A stretch of 64,000 bases of DNA from assembly GCF_023656415.1 (NCBI RefSeq), contig NZ_JAMOIL010000008.1, positions 62,001 through 126,000 of the forward strand. The letters are read 5' to 3'. The notes under the pieces are model-generated. The model saw only the letters and a program-made list of their open reading frames with translations. It was not told the DNA's origin and did not search any database. Position numbers and translations under genes: made by a program. This document shows positions 57,100 through 64,000 of this stretch, piece after piece; position 1 is the stretch's first letter, and each line of letters begins with the position of its first letter. This DNA is from Nocardioides bruguierae (GTDB lineage: Bacteria > Actinomycetota > Actinomycetes > Propionibacteriales > Nocardioidaceae).

Positions 57100-59436
57100 C
57101 TAGTTCCAGGACCGGCGCCAGCCGGAGGTGCGCCCGACGCCGGCGAGCTCGCCCAGCGTGGCGGTGAGGTGGTGCAGGTGCCGCACGACGGGGTCGTCGT
57201 CGCGGTCGGCGTGCGGGCCGGCGAACAGCACCAGCCCGCCGCGGCTCAGCGGCTCCTCGGCCTGCGGCGCTCGCTGCCCCACGCCGGCGGCCGTGAGCGC
57301 CCGCAGCCCCTGTGCGATCGCCTCGGCGGCGGCCGCGGTCGCGGAGGGGTGGGCCGGGGGCCGCGCCTGGAGGCTGAGGGCCAGCGCGCGGCACTGGCTG
57401 GTGGCGGCGGCGTACAGCCCGAGGCGGCGGCGGGTGCCGCGGCTGCTGGCGCCGATCGGCAGGGTGCGCACCAGCGGCCGGGCCACGAGCGCCACCCGGC
57501 GCGCCTTGTCGTCGACCGCGCGGGCCAGCGCGTCGAGGTCGACCCGCCCCCCGCCGTCCGCGCCGGCGCCTCCACCGGCGCTCGTGCTCGTGGTCGTGCC
57601 CGACGACGGCCGCCCTCGTCGACGCGGGCGCTCGGGCTCGAGGGCGCGCGTGTAGGTGGCGACGCCGTCGAGCAGGGTGGCCATGGCCTCGTACAGCTCG
57701 TCGCGGGCGGCACGCACCGTGTCGCGGGTAGAGAGGGGCGCGATGACGAGCGCGACGACGGCGCCGGTCAGCGCCCCCACGAGGGTCTCGCCCAGGCGCA
57801 GCGCGAGCAGGTCGTCGCTGAAGGAGCCGAGCACCGTGTAGAGCTCGCCCAGCACCAGGGTGATGAAGAAGGCGGTGGCGGCCTGGGAGACCTTCACGAA
57901 GTACATCGCCAGGAAGATGCTCACCAGGATCACGGTGAGCACCAGCGGCGTGCTGCCGGCGGTGGCGTGGGCGAGCACGATGGCGACGGCGATGCCGAGC
58001 AGCGTGCCGACGACGCGGCCCAGCCCCTTGACGAAGGTCTCGGTGCGGCTGCCGGTGCCGGTGACCGTGATGAACGTGGCGACGACGGCCCAGTAGTACC
58101 GCGTCGGCGAGAGCAGGGAGCCCAGCAGCAGCGCCAGCACCCCGGCCAGCATCATCTGCACCGCCTGCCGGGTGGTCATGGAGACCCGGGTCAGCGGGTT
58201 GAGCCGGCTGCCCCGCACCTGCACGTCGCGGGCGACGGCCGGGCTGCCGGGCAGGCCGCCGAAGACGAGGCTGGTGGCGGCCTCGAACTCGACCTCGCCG
58301 GGGTCGACCTCGGGCGGCTCGTCGGCCGCGTGGGCGAAGCGGAGCAGCTCGCGCAGGCCGTGGGCCAGGTGCCGGGCCTGCCAGCCGCCGGTCAGGCCGG
58401 GCGACCCGTCGATCTCGGCGGCGCGGCGCACCAGCCGGTCCGCGGCCACCTCGGCGGCCCGGTCACGGCGGGCGGCGAGGTGGTCCAGCGCGCGGCGGGC
58501 CTCGTCGACCAGCGCGACGTCGACCCGCAGCCGCTCCTGCCCGCGCACCCCCTCGGCGCGCAGCCGGGCCAGCTCCTCGGCGGCGGACGCGCAGCGCTCG
58601 GCGGCCTGCTGGGCTTCCAGCGTGCGTCGGCGCAGCGCGGCGGCCGACCAGCCCTCGGGCACGGCCCGCGGCTCCTGCGACCACGCCTCCACCAGCAGCG
58701 CGGACTCCCCCAGCGCCGCGACCCGGGCGCCGAGGGCCCGTTCGGCGCGGGTCGCGCGGCCGGGGTTGTCGGGCGGCACCTCGAGCAGGTCCGCGGCCTC
58801 GCGGGCCACGGCGCGTCCGCCCGCGAAGAAGGCGCCGAGCGTCGCGTGCAGCACCCGCCGCGGGTCGGCGTGCAGCAGCGTCGAGGTCACCGTGGCCACC
58901 CACGCGGCGCTGACGACGGCGGCCAGCAGCAGCGCCGGCAGCTGGGGCGGGGAGACCTGCAGGAACGTGCCCGCGAAGAAGCCCATCCAGCCGAGGAAGC
59001 CGTAGAAGAACCAGGGCCCGCCGAAGCGGCGCACCCACACGGCCAGGAACAGGACGACGGCGAAGCCGAGGCCCTGGGTGAGCCGGTCGCCCAGCACGCT
59101 GGCCAGGCCGACGCCGAGGCCGGCGGCGACCGGGAACCACGCCGCCGTCCGCCAGGCGTACCCGCGGCTGCTCCCGAACAGGGCGTTGGAGCCGAGCATC
59201 GCGGTGATCGCGCCCAGCATGACCGTGGCCAGGCCGGTGGCCGCGTCGTGGCCGAGCAGGCCGGAGACGCCCATCTGGAGCGGGATCGACCCACCCACGC
59301 AGACGGCGGCCGAGAGCCCCTGCCGCAGCCGGCCCGCGCCCGGGTCGCTCACCCGGGCGCGGTCGCGGGCCTCCAGCAGGAAGCGCCGCACCGCGTCCGG
59401 CAGCGCCTCGGCGAGGCGGCGGGACAGGGTGGGCAC
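57100..59436 (-). CDS. FUSC/YccS-like membrane transporter
   Basis: A 778-residue protein with two FUSC halves: helices at about residues 40-180 (ATVMLGAITAMLG, VVLFLAVWVRRFGGPWFFYGFLGWMGFF) and at about 415-570 (MMLAGVLALLLGSLLSPTRYYWAVVATFITVTG). Each is followed by a long helical cytoplasmic part. The TRYYWAVVATFI phrase with RVVGTLLGIAVAI is typical of aromatic-acid-exporter relatives. The Thr/Ser/Gly linker near residue 620 is low complexity. The substrate is unknown. GTG 59436 is preferred over a TTG 12 nt upstream. It is the second FUSC protein in this window but is not closely similar to the one at 28947. Confidence 0.85.
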   Translation of the reverse strand: MPTLSRRLAEALPDAVRRFLLEARDRARVSDPGAGRLRQGLSAAVCVGGSIPLQMGVSGLLGHDAATGLATVMLGAITAMLGSNALFGSSRGYAWRTAAWFPVAAGLGVGLASVLGDRLTQGLGFAVVLFLAVWVRRFGGPWFFYGFLGWMGFFAGTFLQVSPPQLPALLLAAVVSAAWVATVTSTLLHADPRRVLHATLGAFFAGGRAVAREAADLLEVPPDNPGRATRAERALGARVAALGESALLVEAWSQEPRAVPEGWSAAALRRRTLEAQQAAERCASAAEELARLRAEGVRGQERLRVDVALVDEARRALDHLAARRDRAAEVAADRLVRRAAEIDGSPGLTGGWQARHLAHGLRELLRFAHAADEPPEVDPGEVEFEAATSLVFGGLPGSPAVARDVQVRGSRLNPLTRVSMTTRQAVQMMLAGVLALLLGSLLSPTRYYWAVVATFITVTGTGSRTETFVKGLGRVVGTLLGIAVAIVLAHATAGSTPLVLTVILVSIFLAMYFVKVSQAATAFFITLVLGELYTVLGSFSDDLLALRLGETLVGALTGAVVALVIAPLSTRDTVRAARDELYEAMATLLDGVATYTRALEPERPRRRGRPSSGTTTSTSAGGGAGADGGGRVDLDALARAVDDKARRVALVARPLVRTLPIGASSRGTRRRLGLYAAATSQCRALALSLQARPPAHPSATAAAAEAIAQGLRALTAAGVGQRAPQAEEPLSRGGLVLFAGPHADRDDDPVVRHLHHLTATLGELAGVGRTSGWRRSWN

Positions 59437-59482
59437 GGGTCGATCCAACCACCGTCGATCACCCCACCGGGGCGGGCGGGGC

Positions 59483-60256
59483 TCAGGCGCCGAGGCTCTC
59501 CTGCGCCTCGAGGCCCCGGTCGTCGTCCACGCACGTCCGCTCGAGCTCGTGGACGAGGCGGACCCGGTCGGCGCGGAAGCGGTCGAAGACCGTCTGCACC
59601 GGCTGGTCCTCGGCGTCGTAGTAGGTGATGTCGCGGTTGATCAGCGCCGTGCCGGGCTGCACCTTCAGCAGCCGGGCGGTGCGGTCGTCGGCCACGTCCG
59701 CACCGATGCTCACGATGCCCCGGCCCACGGTGACGTGGAAGAAGCCGGAGAGCACGTCGACCATCCGCACCGGCTCGGTCACCCACACGGCGGGGTCGAT
59801 CGAGTAGGAGGTGCGGAAGTAGGCGGTGCGCATGCCGAGGAGGTCGCCGTCGGCCGACCAGGTGTTCTCGACCATGCGGACCACCTCGTCGTCGGTCTGG
59901 AGCCGCTCGCGCAGCAGCGGCGACGTCGCGACCCGACCCTGCTCGGTGATCTGGAGCTCGATCTCGCCGGCGTCGTCCTGGAAGTCGGTGAGCGCCAGCT
60001 CGGTCCAGCCGCGGTTGAGCCACGTGCCGACCCGGGGACGGCGCTCGACCATGCCGGAGGCGGCGAGCTGGCCGAGGGCGGAGCGCACGGCGGCGCGCGA
60101 GGAGCCGAAGACGCGCATCAGGTCCTCCTCCGCGAGCGGGCGGTCGGGCGAGATGACGCCGTCGCGGATCGAGGCGTTGAGCAGGTCGAGCACGCGGCGG
60201 GCGGAGGGCTGGCGACCGCGGGCGGAGCCGCCGGTGGCACGAGGGTGTCCGGGCAC
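59483..60256 (-). CDS. GntR-family regulator with UTRA domain
   Basis: A 257-residue regulator. The N-terminal winged helix (about residues 20-85) has LLNASIRDGVISPDRPLAEEDLMRVFGSSRAAVRSALGQLAASGMV, which includes the GntR recognition helix SRAAVRSALGQL (quoted in pieces). The UTRA/HutC ligand domain fills the rest, with the LLGMRTAYFRTSYSID and LLKVQPGTALINRDITYYD strands. UTRA regulators bind small effectors such as sugars, histidine intermediates or peptides. It is divergent from a dipeptide-type ABC transporter across 326 bp, so it probably controls that operon. GAGAGGA precedes GTG 60256. Confidence 0.87.
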   Translation of the reverse strand: MPGHPRATGGSARGRQPSARRVLDLLNASIRDGVISPDRPLAEEDLMRVFGSSRAAVRSALGQLAASGMVERRPRVGTWLNRGWTELALTDFQDDAGEIELQITEQGRVATSPLLRERLQTDDEVVRMVENTWSADGDLLGMRTAYFRTSYSIDPAVWVTEPVRMVDVLSGFFHVTVGRGIVSIGADVADDRTARLLKVQPGTALINRDITYYDAEDQPVQTVFDRFRADRVRLVHELERTCVDDDRGLEAQESLGA

Positions 60257-60582
60257 GGGGGGAGGTTCCTCTCAGGGCGGAGACGAGGGACCCACCGGCA
60301 CGGCGGCACTGACGTGGACGGGCACGAAAAGTATGTGACAGCGACGACAACGCCGCAGCCCCGAATCGGCGTGATCCGTGAAGCACCCCCTCTGACCTGC
60401 ACGGATGCAGCGATCTTGATGGCGGGTAGATGCGCAAAGGCCGTTTAACCGCTGCGGTACCCGCGGCGAAATCTGGGCTGCGCACAGTTGCGTCTCGGTC
60501 GCCGCTCCAGCGTCGGGACGGCCGCCGCACCGCTCCCCGCTCCATCCCCCGCTCGCTCCCCACCACTCACCAGGAGGACGCC
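60257..60582. other. 326-bp divergent regulatory gap, GntR / ABC transporter
   Basis: It has an AT-richer core at 60325-60350 and 60415-60480 and an inverted repeat CTGCA-CGGA-TGCAG at 60397-60410. No small gene is convincing. Confidence 0.5.
60397..60410. promoter_or_regulatory. Inverted repeat CTGCA-CGGA-TGCAG, candidate GntR operator
   Basis: Perfect 5-bp arms midway between the regulator and the transporter operon. It does not match a published UTRA-regulator site that I know. Confidence 0.4.
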
Positions 60583-61710
60583 GTGAGCACCACCGACCAC
60601 GTCGTGGAGGCCGCCCCGGCGGACCCCGACGCCGGGGCCACCGACGCCGGCACCGACGCCGAGAGCACCGCACCCCGGCGGCGCTCGGCGCCGTCGCTGC
60701 GCTGGCTCGTCCGGCCCGTGGCCACCGCCGTGGGCAACATGCTGGCGTTCGTCGTCATCTCCTTCCTGCTCGTGCAGCTGATCCCCGGAGACCCGGTGGT
60801 GACCGCCACCGGCGGCCGCCTCCAGGGCGACGCGCTCGAGGCGGCCCGCGCCTCCTACGGGCTCGACGGCTCGGTGTGGGACCAGTTCCTCACCTACCTG
60901 GGCCAGCTCGCCCACCTCGACCTCGGCGAGTCCATCGCCAGCGGCCGGCCGGTGATCGAGGACTTCGCCACCCGCATCCCCGCCACGCTCGAGCTCATCA
61001 CCACCGGCCTCTTCTTCGCCTGCATCGTCACCGTGCTGCTCTCCCACTTCGTGGTGACCCACCCGAGCAACCCCGTCAGCCGCGTGCTGAGCGCCTACGC
61101 CCGCTCCGCCGGCGCGCTGCCCGAGTACGTGCTCGGCATCGCCTTCCTCTTCGTCTTCTACGCGGTGCTCGGCTGGGCCCCCGCGCCCTCGGGCCGGCTG
61201 GACCCGCTGCTCATCGCGCCCGACGACGTCACCGGCTTCCCGGTGCTCGACGCCCTGATCGCCGGCGACACCGCCGCCGCCTCGTCCTACGTCTCCCACC
61301 TGGTGCTACCGGTGATCGTCATGGTGGTCGCCCACACGCCGATCCTGATGAAGTCGCTGGTGCTCGGCCTCCAGGGCGCGATCGACGACCCCTCGACGCG
61401 GTTCCGCATCGCCGCCGGCGCACCCCGCCGCGTCGTCCTGCTCAGCATCTACCGCCGGGCGCTGCCCCAGGCCGTGGCGATGCTCGGCATGATGTTCGGC
61501 CTCTTCCTGGGCGGCGCCGTCGTCCTCGAGGCGCTGTTCGGCCTCGGCGGCCTCGGCCAGTACGCCGTGGACGCGGTGAACAACTCCGACATCTTCGCGC
61601 TGCGCTCGTTCCTGCTGGTCGCCGCCGCCCTGTGCCTGGCGATCTACCTGGTCGTCGAGATCGTCATCGCCCTGCTCGACCCGCGCCGCCGCACCGGAAA
61701 GGCCGCCTGA
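60583..61710 (+). CDS. Dipeptide/oligopeptide-type ABC permease (DppB/OppB-like)
   Basis: A 375-residue inner-membrane permease. After a Ala/Asp/Thr-rich N-terminus come six helices: the first is NMLAFVVISFLLVQLIPGDPVV, with LIPGDP typical for DppB. GGRLQGDALEAARASYGLDGS is the conserved periplasmic loop. The EAA loop is RFRIAAGAPRRVVLLSIYRRALPQAV, which contacts the ATPase. GTG 60583 has AGGAGG 5 nt upstream. The downstream gene starts 1 nt after the stop, so they form one operon. Without the ATPase genes, which must lie outside the window, the substrate (peptide, nickel or sugar) is not fixed. Confidence 0.9.
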   Translation: MSTTDHVVEAAPADPDAGATDAGTDAESTAPRRRSAPSLRWLVRPVATAVGNMLAFVVISFLLVQLIPGDPVVTATGGRLQGDALEAARASYGLDGSVWDQFLTYLGQLAHLDLGESIASGRPVIEDFATRIPATLELITTGLFFACIVTVLLSHFVVTHPSNPVSRVLSAYARSAGALPEYVLGIAFLFVFYAVLGWAPAPSGRLDPLLIAPDDVTGFPVLDALIAGDTAAASSYVSHLVLPVIVMVVAHTPILMKSLVLGLQGAIDDPSTRFRIAAGAPRRVVLLSIYRRALPQAVAMLGMMFGLFLGGAVVLEALFGLGGLGQYAVDAVNNSDIFALRSFLLVAAALCLAIYLVVEIVIALLDPRRRTGKAA

Positions 61711-61711
61711 G

Positions 61712-62635
61712 ATGACCGCCACCGCACCCACGCCCGACAGCGCCACCGCACCCGAGGCCGCCCTCGGCACCGGCTCCCCCGCCGGCGCCCGCAAGGCGCC
61801 CCGCACCTCGGCCACGAAGCCCCGCCACCGGCGGGTGGGCTTCTGGCTGCGGCTGCTGCCCTTCGCGATCCTGGTCGTGCTCGCCGTGCTCGGCCCGTGG
61901 CTCGCGCCGATGGACCCCGAGCGGGTCGTCGGCCCCAGCTCCAGCGCCCCCGACGGGGAGTTCTGGTTCGGCACCGACGCCAACGGCATGGACGTGCTCT
62001 CCCGGGTGCTGGCCGCGTTCCGGCTCGACGTCACCATCGCCATCGCGGTCACCGCCCTGACCACCGTCCTGGCGATCGTCATCGGCCTCGTGGCCGGCAT
62101 GTACGACTCCCACCGGGGGCCGCTCGGCTGGGCGGCCCGCCTGCTCGGCCGGCTCATCGACCTGGTGCAGGCGATCCCGGTGATGATCGCCGGGCTGGTC
62201 GTGGTGTCGTTCTTCGGCCGCAACTCGCTGGTGATCTCGCTGGCCCTGGCCGTCGTCCTGGTGCCGTTCTCGGCCCGCCTCATGCGCACCGAGGTCGGCG
62301 TGGTCAAGCACGCCGGCTACCTCGACGCCGGGCGCCTCTCGGGCGAGTCCGAGCTGCGCATCCTGGTGCGCCGGGTGCTGCCGAACTCGCTGCTGCCGGT
62401 CATCGAGAACACCTCGGCGATCTTCGGCATGGCGATCATCTTCTGCGCCGCCCTCGGCTTCCTCGGCGTCGGCGTGCCGGTGCCCACCGCCGAGTGGGGC
62501 TCGATGCTCGCCACCGGCGCCCCGGACGCCGCCGTCGGCCGCTGGTGGGGCGTCCTCTTCCCCTCGCTCGCTCTCGGCTACGCCGTCTGGTCGGCCTCCA
62601 CGCTCATCTCCGCCTTCGACCGCGACAAGGGCTGA
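61712..62635 (+). CDS. Dipeptide/oligopeptide-type ABC permease (DppC/OppC-like)
   Basis: A 307-residue second permease of the same transporter. An Ala/Pro/Thr-rich N-terminal tail is followed by six helices; WLAPMDPERVVGPSSSAPDGEFWFGTDANGMDVLSRVLAAFRLD is the DppC-type periplasmic part with the family WFGTD..G.DVLSR pattern (short quotes: FWFGTDANGMDVLSR). The EAA loop is HAGYLDAGRLSGESELRILVRRVLPNSL. ATG 61712 begins right after the TGA of the first permease, indicating coupling. A 247-bp gap with 13-bp repeats separates it from the binding-protein gene. Confidence 0.9.
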   Translation: MTATAPTPDSATAPEAALGTGSPAGARKAPRTSATKPRHRRVGFWLRLLPFAILVVLAVLGPWLAPMDPERVVGPSSSAPDGEFWFGTDANGMDVLSRVLAAFRLDVTIAIAVTALTTVLAIVIGLVAGMYDSHRGPLGWAARLLGRLIDLVQAIPVMIAGLVVVSFFGRNSLVISLALAVVLVPFSARLMRTEVGVVKHAGYLDAGRLSGESELRILVRRVLPNSLLPVIENTSAIFGMAIIFCAALGFLGVGVPVPTAEWGSMLATGAPDAAVGRWWGVLFPSLALGYAVWSASTLISAFDRDKG

Positions 62636-62730
62636 CGCCCCGGCCGCCTCTCTCCGCCCCGTCTCACCACCCAGCTCCCGGCTCCCACCAGGGACGTCGG
62701 CCGGGCCGGTGCGCCCTGCGCTCGGGCGCG

Positions 62731-62800
62731 CCACCCACCAGCACCACCCACCAGCACCACCCACCAGCACCACCCACCAGCACCACCCACCAGCACCACC
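62731..62800 (+). repeat. 13-bp C-rich tandem array, CCACCCACCAGCA x 5.3
   Basis: Five perfect copies plus a part, without spacers. In the mRNA it is C-rich, G-poor and unlikely to fold, which is the character of a Rho-loading (rut) site. It lies between permease and binding-protein genes of one operon. Confidence 0.75.
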
Positions 62801-62882
62801 GGCAACGGCGCCGTCCTCTCTCTCGGAAACCGCCCACACGCACCCTCCGCGTGCCACGGAAACGAACGGAGCTCCCCTGCTC

Positions 62883-64000
62883 ATGAAGAACCGCACCAGG
62901 ACTCGCCTCGGAGTCCTCCTCGCCGCCGGGTCGCTCCTGGCCCTGGCCGCCTGCTCCGGCGGCAGCTCGGGGTCGGACAGCGCCGCCTCCGACTCCGACA
63001 CCCTCGTCATCGCGACCGCGTCGCAGCCCGCCGGTTTTGCCTACGAGATCTCCCCGACCGGCTACGAGACCGCCGAGTTCTTCGAGAACACCGGCGCCAC
63101 CCTCATCCGCAACCCGTACGTGGACAACGAGGACGGCACCGCCCAGCAGCAGGACTACTACAACTTCGAGCCGATGCTCGCGGAGAGCTACGACGTCAGC
63201 AAGGACGGGCTCACCTACACGTTCCACCTCGACCCCGACGCGGTCAGCGTGAACGGCAACCAGCTGACGTCGGAGGACGTCGTCTTCACGATGCAGCGCC
63301 GGTTCAAGACCGACACCAGCATCAACGCCTTCATCTCCGCGCCGATGTTCACCGACCCCGACACCCAGGTGAAGGCCATCGACGACGAGACCGTCGCGTT
63401 CACCGTGGAGAAGAAGTCCTACGGCTTCACGCTGCTCTCGCTGCTGGCGAACATCCCCTACACGATCTACGACAGCACCGAGCTGAAGAAGCACGTCACC
63501 GACGACGACCCGTACGCCGTCGAGTGGTCCAACACCCACCCCAACTTCGGCTTCGGCGCCTACAGCGTCGCCGACTACACCCCCGGTGAGCAGATCGTCT
63601 ACGAGGCCAACGAGGACTTCGTCCTGGGCGCCCCGAGCGTGAAGCGCATCGTGCAGCGCGTCGTCTCCGACGCCGGCCAGCGCGCCAACCTGCTCGCCTC
63701 CGGCGACGTCGACATCGCCACCCAGCTGCGCCCGGCCGACCAGGTCGACCTCGCCGACAGCGACGAGGCCAACATCTACACGGTCGACTCCAACGCGTTC
63801 GTGTACATGCCGCTGACCACCACCATGGAGCCCTTCGACGACGTCACCGTGCGTCAGGCGCTCACCCACGCGATCCCCTACGACGACATCATCAACGACG
63901 TCTACCGCGGTCGCGCCTCGGAGCTCTCCGGCATCCTCGGCTCCAGCGCCCCGGGCTACTCCGACGAGGGCCTCTCGCCCTACACCTACGACCCCGAGCT
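62883..64000 (+). CDS. ABC transporter substrate-binding lipoprotein, DppA/OppA family (cut by window edge)
   Basis: At least 372 residues before the window ends. The lipoprotein signal is MKNRTRTRLGVLLAAGSLLALAAC, with Cys24 as lipid anchor, then a Ser/Gly/Asp linker. The family 5 binding-protein fold follows: NGNQLTSEDVVFTMQRRF is the typical PSBP_5 phrase, then FGFGAYSVADYTPGEQIVYEANEDF, and MEPFDDVTVRQALTHAI for the hinge (partly quoted). It would deliver the substrate to the two permeases encoded upstream. ATG 62883 is the only plausible start. The 13-bp array upstream may reduce or separate its expression from the permeases. Confidence 0.9.
   Translation, partial: MKNRTRTRLGVLLAAGSLLALAACSGGSSGSDSAASDSDTLVIATASQPAGFAYEISPTGYETAEFFENTGATLIRNPYVDNEDGTAQQQDYYNFEPMLAESYDVSKDGLTYTFHLDPDAVSVNGNQLTSEDVVFTMQRRFKTDTSINAFISAPMFTDPDTQVKAIDDETVAFTVEKKSYGFTLLSLLANIPYTIYDSTELKKHVTDDDPYAVEWSNTHPNFGFGAYSVADYTPGEQIVYEANEDFVLGAPSVKRIVQRVVSDAGQRANLLASGDVDIATQLRPADQVDLADSDEANIYTVDSNAFVYMPLTTTMEPFDDVTVRQALTHAIPYDDIINDVYRGRASELSGILGSSAPGYSDEGLSPYTYDPE

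Noticed and set aside
57169..59628. An 819-codon open frame antisense to the FUSC gene at 57100
   Set aside because: Composition is Gln/Gly/His/Arg-rich with no domains. The opposite strand has membrane helices and family motifs.
62731..62800. CRISPR-like repeats
   Set aside because: The units are contiguous without spacers and no cas genes are present, so this is a tandem repeat. The same applies to 36651-36721 and 19789-19878.
1..64000. tRNA, rRNA, insertion sequences or prophage genes
   Set aside because: I looked for T-loop motifs, transposase and phage-protein signatures on both strands and found none. A covariance-model scan would be needed to exclude unusual small RNAs.

Overview
This 64 kb window comes from the chromosome of a high-GC actinobacterium, most likely a member of the Nocardioidaceae. 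GC content is very high, many starts are GTG, and the gene content is typical of the group: actinobacterial HemQ, a DUF3000 gene next to rnd, an ECF42 sigma factor with its DGPF partner, Coryne-type GlgA, a ThrE exporter, a WS/DGAT acyltransferase and Eis-type acetyltransferase. I see no rRNA, tRNA, insertion sequence, prophage or CRISPR array. Codon usage looks uniform, so this reads as ordinary chromosome plus one sizeable exopolysaccharide locus. The species assignment is inference.

Layout. 1-2.9 kb: the start of a LigD-type polymerase gene, an Eis-like acetyltransferase, a lipoprotein and msrB. 2.9-10.9 kb: an FAD oxidoreductase and the late heme genes hemQ, cgoX/hemY and hemE (all minus strand), interleaved with a DUF4349 lipoprotein, DUF3000 and rnd on the plus strand. 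10.9-18 kb (minus): a sugar-type ABC binding lipoprotein, a PemK-like protein, an unknown protein and the large RNA helicase hrpA. 18-20 kb: a DGPF protein and ECF42 sigma factor behind a promoter that fits ECF42. 20.3-22.8 kb: a two-component system. 23-31.4 kb: rocD, a TetR/SDR divergent pair, thrE, a glutamate-cysteine-ligase-like enzyme, a FUSC transporter, a small secreted protein and a secreted HNH nuclease. 31.6-39.3 kb: WS/DGAT, an orphan DNA methyltransferase, a secreted phosphodiester glycosidase, a Mug-type glycosylase and the divergent glycogen genes glgC and glgA. 39.4-44.4 kb: the exported DUF1800/DUF1501 pair, an SprT-like metalloprotein and small conserved genes. 44.5-45.7 kb: an RlmC-type RNA methyltransferase.

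45.7-55.2 kb is the most distinctive region. Six minus-strand genes overlap or nearly overlap end to end: GT2, GT4, a pyruvyl-transferase-like protein, a polysaccharide flippase fused in frame to a GT39 integral-membrane glycosyltransferase, a cellulose-synthase-like GT2, and a condensation-superfamily acyltransferase. This looks like one operon that builds, decorates and exports a cell-surface glycan, preceded by about 460-700 bp of unusually structured leader with an AT-rich inverted repeat. The window ends with an App1-family protein, a second FUSC protein, a GntR/UTRA regulator and a dipeptide-type ABC transporter whose binding protein runs off the right edge.

Two sequence habits recur. 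First, about fifteen genes have a TANNNT hexamer ending 6-8 nt before the start codon and no Shine-Dalgarno, which predicts leaderless mRNAs; this was also used to choose starts. Second, several minus-strand genes that meet a plus-strand neighbour end inside a short tandem array in which the stop codon lies in the last repeat unit.
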